A stretch of DNA of 64,000 nucleotides, taken from contig NZ_LHVH01000022.1 of the NCBI RefSeq assembly GCF_001269885.1, positions 1 to 64,000 of the forward strand. The letters are read 5' to 3'. The notes under the pieces were generated by a model. It was given only the letters and a program-made list of their open reading frames with translations, was not told the DNA's origin and searched no databases. The stretch's first letter is position 1. Each line of letters opens with the position of its first letter. Shown in pieces: positions 59,509 through 64,000 of this stretch. This DNA is from Pseudomonas kilonensis (GTDB lineage Bacteria > Pseudomonadota > Gammaproteobacteria > Pseudomonadales > Pseudomonadaceae). A program made the position numbers and the translations under genes.

Positions 59509-60643
59509 AGAGGAGTATTTCATCACCGATCTGCAAACCCGTTGCATGCCGGGTGAGCCACCCGCGGAGGCTGTCGCCGCGTGCCAGGCCGAGCTGGGCA
59601 AGCATTTCGCCCATGAAATGTTCCTGTGCCAGGTCGAGATGGCATCGCCCATCTTTCGCAGCCTGTCCGAGGCCGCCGACTACCTGAGCCAGGTGCGTAC
59701 GGGCTTGAACCAGCGGTTGGCACCGTATGGCCTGGGTCTGCTCAGCGCCGGTTCACACCCGATGACGACCCAAGTGCTGCAGCCAACCGACGAGCTGCAT
59801 TTCCAGCAACTGTTCGATGATTACCAGCGGGTGGCGCGGCGCAGCGTGCTGTCGGGCCTGCATGTCCATGTGGAAGTTCCGGCCACCCAGGATCGGGTGC
59901 GGGTCATGAATGAGATCCTGCCCTGGTTGCCGATGTTCCTGGCCCTGAGCGCTTCATCGCCGTTCTGGAACGGCGGCTACAGTGGCTTCAGCAGCTACCG
60001 ACAAGTGGCCTGCGATGAATGGCCGCGCATGGGTGTGCCGGAATTTTTCGAAGACGAGTCGGCGTTCGCCCGCTACGTCGACATGCTCATGCGCACCGGG
60101 TCCATTCGCCAGCCCAGCGATTGCTGGTGGGTGATACGGCCTTCCTCACGTTACCCCACGCTGGAACTGCGCATTTGTGACGCCTGTCCTCGGGTCGACG
60201 ACGTTCTCTGTCTGGTCTCGCTGTTTCGCCTGATGGTGGCCCATGCCGTGGCGCAGCGCCGGCCTGGCGCCCACTACAACCAGATGTCCCAGTGGGTCCT
60301 CAAGGAAAATCGCTGGCGGGCCAAGCGTCACGGGATTCTCGCGGAGTTTATCGTCGAGGGGCAGGAGCAGCCGATGCTGATCGGTGAATGGCTGACCCTG
60401 GCCGAGCAAACCTTCGGTGAGACCGCAGCAGAGCTGGGTGTCCAGGACGTGTTCAAGCAGGTGCGCCGCATGGTGCAGGAAGGCACCAGCGCCGACCGGC
60501 AAATCGTCCTCTTCGAACAGGGGCTGCTGCTGGGCGATTCCGTCGAACAGGCCTTGTGCCGCGTGGTCGATCAATTACTCGCGGAAACCGCCGGGCTGCC
60601 GGTCGCTGATCCGGCGTTGCAACAGGTGGCAGGTGGTGCATGA
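59480..60643 (+). CDS. GCS2-family carboxylate-amine ligase (YbdK-like)
   Basis: This 387-aa protein starts at ATG 59480. It has the GCS2 start KFGIEEEYFITDLQT with the Glu-rich ATP/metal site, the middle SGLHVHVEVPATQDRVRVM, the SRYPTLELRICDACPRVDDV segment and the C-terminal QWVLKENRWRAKRHG. YbdK-type enzymes join glutamate or another carboxylate to an amine using ATP, with weak glutamate-cysteine ligase activity in some members. Length is normal for the family. It overlaps the methyltransferase by 29 bp and ligD by 4 bp, implying translational coupling across the set. Confidence 0.9.
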   Translation: MNRRMKFGIEEEYFITDLQTRCMPGEPPAEAVAACQAELGKHFAHEMFLCQVEMASPIFRSLSEAADYLSQVRTGLNQRLAPYGLGLLSAGSHPMTTQVLQPTDELHFQQLFDDYQRVARRSVLSGLHVHVEVPATQDRVRVMNEILPWLPMFLALSASSPFWNGGYSGFSSYRQVACDEWPRMGVPEFFEDESAFARYVDMLMRTGSIRQPSDCWWVIRPSSRYPTLELRICDACPRVDDVLCLVSLFRLMVAHAVAQRRPGAHYNQMSQWVLKENRWRAKRHGILAEFIVEGQEQPMLIGEWLTLAEQTFGETAAELGVQDVFKQVRRMVQEGTSADRQIVLFEQGLLLGDSVEQALCRVVDQLLAETAGLPVADPALQQVAGGA

Positions 60644-63234
60644 GCCGCAAGACCCTGGACGACTACAACCGCATGCGCGACTTCGCCGCCACCCCGGAGC
60701 CGGCGGCGAAGCGCTCGCGCAAATCGGCAAGAAGCGCCCATGCCTTGCAGTTCTGTATTCAAAAACACGACGCTTCGCGGCTGCATTACGACTTTCGGCT
60801 GGAGCTGGACGGTGCGCTCAAGAGTTGGGCGGTGCCCAAGGGCCCCTCCCTGGACCCGAAAGCCAAGCGCCTGGCGGTGCATGTCGAAGACCATCCGCTG
60901 GATTACGCCACGTTCGAAGGCAACATTCCCGAGGGCCATTACGGCGCCGGTGACGTTATCGTCTGGGACCGGGGCGTCTGGATTCCCCAGGATGATCCCC
61001 ATGAGGCCTATGAAAAAGGCCGGCTCAAGTTCGAACTGCAAGGCGAAAAGCTCAGCGGCCTGTGGAACCTGGTGCGCACCCACATGCCCGGCAAGCAGGA
61101 GCAGTGGTTCCTGATCAAGCATCAGGACCAGGCCGCCCGCCCCGAGAGCGAATACGACGTGGTCCAGGCCGAACCGGACAGCGTGCTCAGCGATCGCACC
61201 CTCGTGCCCAAGCGCCGCGGCAAGGCCGCTACCGCCAAAGCGGTGAAACAAGCGGAAAAAGCCGTCCAGCCGAAATCGCCGAAACGCCCCTCGAAAACCA
61301 TCCTGAGCGGCGCGGTCGCCGAGCCGTTGCCGGAAACCCTCAAGCCGGAACTGGCAACGCTGGTGGACAGCGCGCCCGACGGCGATTGGCTCTATGAGAT
61401 CAAGTTCGACGGTTACCGGGTCATGGCGCGCATTGAAAGCGGCGATGTAAAGCTGCTCACCCGCAACGGCCATGATTGGACCCATAAATTGCCAAGACAG
61501 GCCGAAGCCTTGGCTGCGCTGGGCTTGGAATCGGCCTGGCTAGACGGCGAGATGGTCGTTGCCAACGACCAGGGCGTGCCGGACTTCCAGGCCTTGCAAA
61601 ATGCCTTCGAGGCCGGCAGCAGCGGCAAGATCGCCTATTACCTGTTCGACATGCCTTACCTTAACGGCATGGATTTGCGCAAAGTTCCGGTGCAAGAGCG
61701 CCGGGCGGCTTTGGCCGCAGTGCTGGAGCCCAACGAAAGCCCCTTGCTGCGGTTTTCCGATGCTTTCGAGGAAACCCCCGAAGCGTTGCTCAACAGCGCC
61801 TGCCAGATGCGGATGGAAGGGTTGATCGGCAAGCGCATCGGCAGTGCCTATGTGTCCAGGCGCAGCAACGACTGGATCAAGCTCAAGTGCAAGAATCGCC
61901 AGGAGTTCGTGGTGGTGGGCTTCAGCGAGCCCAAGGGCGCTCGCAGCGCCTTCGGTGCCTTGCTGCTGGGGCTGCATGATGCCGACAGCGGCCAGTTACG
62001 CTACGCCGGCAAGGTCGGCACCGGGTTCAACGAAACCAACCTTAGAAGCATCTACCAGCAACTGCTGCCCCTGGAGACGAAAAAGGCCGCCGTGGTGAAT
62101 CCGCCCACCGGTTACGAAGCCAAGGGCGTGCACTGGCTCGAACCGACGCTGTTGGCCGAAGTGGCCTTTGCCGAGATGACCAAGGAAGGTTCGGTGCGCC
62201 ATGCGGTCTTCCATGGCATGCGCGACGACAAGCCGGCCAAGGACATCACCCAGGAGCTGGCCAAGCCTGTGAAAAAAACCACCGCAGCGAAGAAAACCCG
62301 GGGCAAATCTGAACCAGACGTGGTATCGCCCATGGACGGCAAGGTCCGCATCACCCACCCGGAGCGGGTCATTGATGCCAGCAGCGGCACCACCAAGCTG
62401 CAACTGGCCGAGTACTACGCCAGCGTGGCCGAGTTCATCCTGCCGGAACTGGCGGATCGCCCGGTGGCTTTGGTCAGGGCGCCGGATGGCATCGCCGGGG
62501 AGCTGTTCTTCCAGAAGAACGCCGAGCGCCTGGCGATTCCCGGCATCAGCCGTCTGGACAAGGAACTGACCGGGCAGCCGGTGATGATCATCAACAACGC
62601 CGAGGCGCTGATCGGCGCGGTGCAGATGAGCACGGTGGAACTGCACACCTGGAATGCCACCTCGGTCGATCTGGACAAGCCTGACCGCTTCGTCCTCGAC
62701 CTTGACCCGGACCCGGCCTTGCCCTGGAAAAGCATGGTCGAGGCGACGCAGCTCACGCTATCGGTGCTCGATGAGCTGGGGCTCAAGGCGTTTCTCAAGA
62801 CCAGCGGTGGCAAGGGCATCCATGTGGTGGTGCCGCTGACGCGCAAACTGGGTTGGGACGAGGTCAAGGGGTTCAGCCATGCGATTGTCAGTCACATGGC
62901 CAAGCTGCTGCCGGACCGTTTCTCGGCAGTGTCCGGGCCGAAGAACCGGGTAGGGCGGATCTTCATCGATTATCTGCGTAATGGGTTGGGCGCCACCACC
63001 ATCTGTGCCTACGCGGCCCGGACTCGGGAAGGGTTGCCGGTTTCGGTGCCGATTTTTCGCGAGGAAGTGGCTGAACTCAAGGGCGCGAATCTTTGGAATG
63101 TGCGCAATGTTCATGAGCGGCTGGCGGAAGTTGGGCATGAGCCTTGGGCTGGGCTGAAGACAACTCGGCAGAGTATTACTGCTGAGATGCGACGACGCAT
63201 CGGCATGAAGAAGACCGTGAAGTCACGTATTTGA
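60640..63234 (+). CDS. ligD: LigD: multifunctional DNA ligase D (phosphoesterase-ligase-polymerase)
   Basis: This 864-aa enzyme acts in Ku-dependent non-homologous end joining. Domain order is the Pseudomonas one: 3'-phosphoesterase at about 30-190 (KHDASRLHYDFRLELDGALK; EGHYGAGDVIVWDRGVW), a basic linker, ATP-dependent ligase at about 225-530 with Lys255 in YEIKFDGYRVMA, a second basic linker and primase-like polymerase at about 560-860 with the Asp pair in VLDLDPDPALPW and SGGKGIHVVVPL. No Ku gene lies in the window. It starts at ATG 60640, overlapping the GCS2 gene by four bases, so it is co-transcribed with apparently metabolic genes. Confidence 0.96.
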   Translation: MSRKTLDDYNRMRDFAATPEPAAKRSRKSARSAHALQFCIQKHDASRLHYDFRLELDGALKSWAVPKGPSLDPKAKRLAVHVEDHPLDYATFEGNIPEGHYGAGDVIVWDRGVWIPQDDPHEAYEKGRLKFELQGEKLSGLWNLVRTHMPGKQEQWFLIKHQDQAARPESEYDVVQAEPDSVLSDRTLVPKRRGKAATAKAVKQAEKAVQPKSPKRPSKTILSGAVAEPLPETLKPELATLVDSAPDGDWLYEIKFDGYRVMARIESGDVKLLTRNGHDWTHKLPRQAEALAALGLESAWLDGEMVVANDQGVPDFQALQNAFEAGSSGKIAYYLFDMPYLNGMDLRKVPVQERRAALAAVLEPNESPLLRFSDAFEETPEALLNSACQMRMEGLIGKRIGSAYVSRRSNDWIKLKCKNRQEFVVVGFSEPKGARSAFGALLLGLHDADSGQLRYAGKVGTGFNETNLRSIYQQLLPLETKKAAVVNPPTGYEAKGVHWLEPTLLAEVAFAEMTKEGSVRHAVFHGMRDDKPAKDITQELAKPVKKTTAAKKTRGKSEPDVVSPMDGKVRITHPERVIDASSGTTKLQLAEYYASVAEFILPELADRPVALVRAPDGIAGELFFQKNAERLAIPGISRLDKELTGQPVMIINNAEALIGAVQMSTVELHTWNATSVDLDKPDRFVLDLDPDPALPWKSMVEATQLTLSVLDELGLKAFLKTSGGKGIHVVVPLTRKLGWDEVKGFSHAIVSHMAKLLPDRFSAVSGPKNRVGRIFIDYLRNGLGATTICAYAARTREGLPVSVPIFREEVAELKGANLWNVRNVHERLAEVGHEPWAGLKTTRQSITAEMRRRIGMKKTVKSRI

Positions 63235-63243
63235 GGGGGGTGT

Positions 63244-63273
63244 GCATATCCATTGCTGCGGTAACGGATATGC
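63244..63273. repeat. Hairpin sharing a core with the 35-kb inverted repeat
   Basis: GCATATCC and GGATATGC form a perfect 8-bp stem around TGCTGCGGTAAC. The same ATATCCGTT...GGTAACGG core occurs at the outer ends of the 35113-35775 repeat. It lies between ligD and the convergent partial gene and may act as a terminator. Confidence 0.7.
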
Positions 63274-63301
63274 CCACCGGCCTACCTACGCCCCCCGCCA
63301 A

Positions 63302-64000
63302 TCACTGTTGTTTCGATCCCCCGCCAATCTGCCAGACATACGGCGGTTCCGTGCCGTTGATTTCCCAATCACCAATAATGCGCTCCTTGTAGATCAGCGG
63401 ATTGTGCGAAGCGGCGGTGCGGGCGTTGCGCCAGTGGCGGTCGAGGGCCTTGCTGGTGCTGGTGGCCGAGGCACCAAGGGCATTGAACAGCTCGCTGGTG
63501 GCACGTAGCACCAGGTCGGAAATAACCACCTGGGCCTGGGCCGATTCCAGTTCGGCGGCGATGTTGGCGGCGTGTTCGGTCGCGTCGTTCTGACTGAAGC
63601 GGCTTTCGTAGGCGCGTTGGGAGGCGCTCGCGGCTCGCAGGGCAGTGGCTTGGGCGGCATAGACCTGGGCCGAGGCCCTACCGACCACTTGCTGCACCTG
63701 CACATCCTGGCTCACTTCGCTGGCGTTGCCGGTGCTGAAGACCCGCGTGCGTTTGCGCACTTGCTCGGTAATGTCATGAACCGCCGCGCGGCCGGCACCG
63801 GTCAGCACGGCCAGCAACACCAGTTGATAAAACGCGGTCTGGTATTTGAAGCGAGTAGAGAAGTCGATGAGATTGTCCGCCTCGACCAACGCATTCTCGA
63901 ACAGCGACGTGCCGCTGCCGGTGGTGCGTTGGCCAAAACCGTCCCAGTCATCGCTTTGCTTGACGCCCGGCTGGTGCACGCGCACGGCGGCAATCACGTC
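63302..64000 (-). CDS. SfnB/DszC-type acyl-CoA dehydrogenase-like oxidoreductase (partial)
   Basis: The last 232 codons of a minus-strand gene are present; the 5' part lies beyond the window end. The visible part is the middle and C-terminal helical domain of the acyl-CoA dehydrogenase fold (LVEADNLIDFSTRFKYQTAF, YQLVLLAVLTGAGRAAVHDI, QVQQVVGRASAQVYAAQATA, SELFNALGASATSTSKALDR) with HWRNARTAASHNPLIYKERI near the end. These motifs are typical of SfnB and DszC-like sulfur-compound monooxygenases using reduced flavin. It would act in sulfur scavenging. Neighbours to the right are unseen. Confidence 0.87.
   Translation of the reverse strand, partial: DVIAAVRVHQPGVKQSDDWDGFGQRTTGSGTSLFENALVEADNLIDFSTRFKYQTAFYQLVLLAVLTGAGRAAVHDITEQVRKRTRVFSTGNASEVSQDVQVQQVVGRASAQVYAAQATALRAASASQRAYESRFSQNDATEHAANIAAELESAQAQVVISDLVLRATSELFNALGASATSTSKALDRHWRNARTAASHNPLIYKERIIGDWEINGTEPPYVWQIGGGSKQQ

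Noticed and set aside
63242..63508. 88-codon plus-strand frame after ligD
   Set aside because: It overlaps the well-supported minus-strand SfnB-like gene and starts in a repeat hairpin.

Overview
The window is chromosomal DNA of a fluorescent Pseudomonas, most likely from the P. fluorescens complex (P. brassicacearum/corrugata/mandelii-like). The reasons are high GC throughout, very many GTGGGAGC/GCTCCCAC-type REP sequences, a muxABC-opmB efflux operon, an aprA-inh-aprDEF protease and lipase secretion operon, and a phdA-pdtB-type two-partner secretion locus. The species assignment is inferred from gene content and not tested. I see no integrase, prophage, plasmid gene, CRISPR array or rRNA.

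Left part (1-14.3 kb). An eight-unit 135-bp tandem array of paired REPs is followed by a tight operon that resembles, from memory, the P. aeruginosa pdt locus. It encodes a Phd-like/transposase-domain fusion, a TpsB pore, a DUF2341-LamG-ExbB fusion, ExbD, a TonB-like protein, a porin, a periplasmic coiled-coil protein, a YbjN-like protein and a parvulin PPIase. A LysR regulator lies downstream. The layout suggests a two-partner secretion pore paired with its own TonB/ExbBD energy module. The secreted TpsA partner is not in the window and would be expected to the left. A GNAT enzyme, a hypothetical protein, a DUF3313 lipoprotein and tpx follow.

Middle part (14.4-39 kb). This holds muxA-muxB-muxC-opmB, with a nested REP element inserted between muxB and muxC. 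Next come a dienoyl-CoA isomerase-like crotonase, nudC, a TSUP transporter, tRNA-Cys(GCA) and tRNA-Leu(TAA). A patch of small Pseudomonas-type proteins, a lipoprotein polysaccharide deacetylase, a membrane histidine kinase, a band-7 protein, tRNA-Ser(TGA) and a YccA/BI-1 protein come after that. A gene-free long inverted repeat (35.1-35.8 kb) is followed by a DUF1652 protein and a divergent MFS/LysR pair with a textbook LysR box.

Right part (39-64 kb). The exoenzyme locus is aprA, its inhibitor, the type I secretion apparatus aprDEF and a 617-aa RTX lipase of the PueA/MIS38 type. A perfect RsmA/RsmE-type motif sits on the aprA ribosome binding site. Next is a two-gene DNA repair operon, FAN1-type VRR-NUC nuclease plus an XPD/DinG-like helicase with an N-terminal nuclease-like domain. 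Both proteins end in tails translated from REP DNA. A PAS-PAS hybrid kinase, a small membrane protein and a CPA1 antiporter follow. Then comes a tightly packed four-gene set: haem-oxygenase-like diiron enzyme, SAM methyltransferase, GCS2 carboxylate-amine ligase and DNA ligase D. The window ends inside an SfnB/DszC-type acyl-CoA dehydrogenase-like gene.
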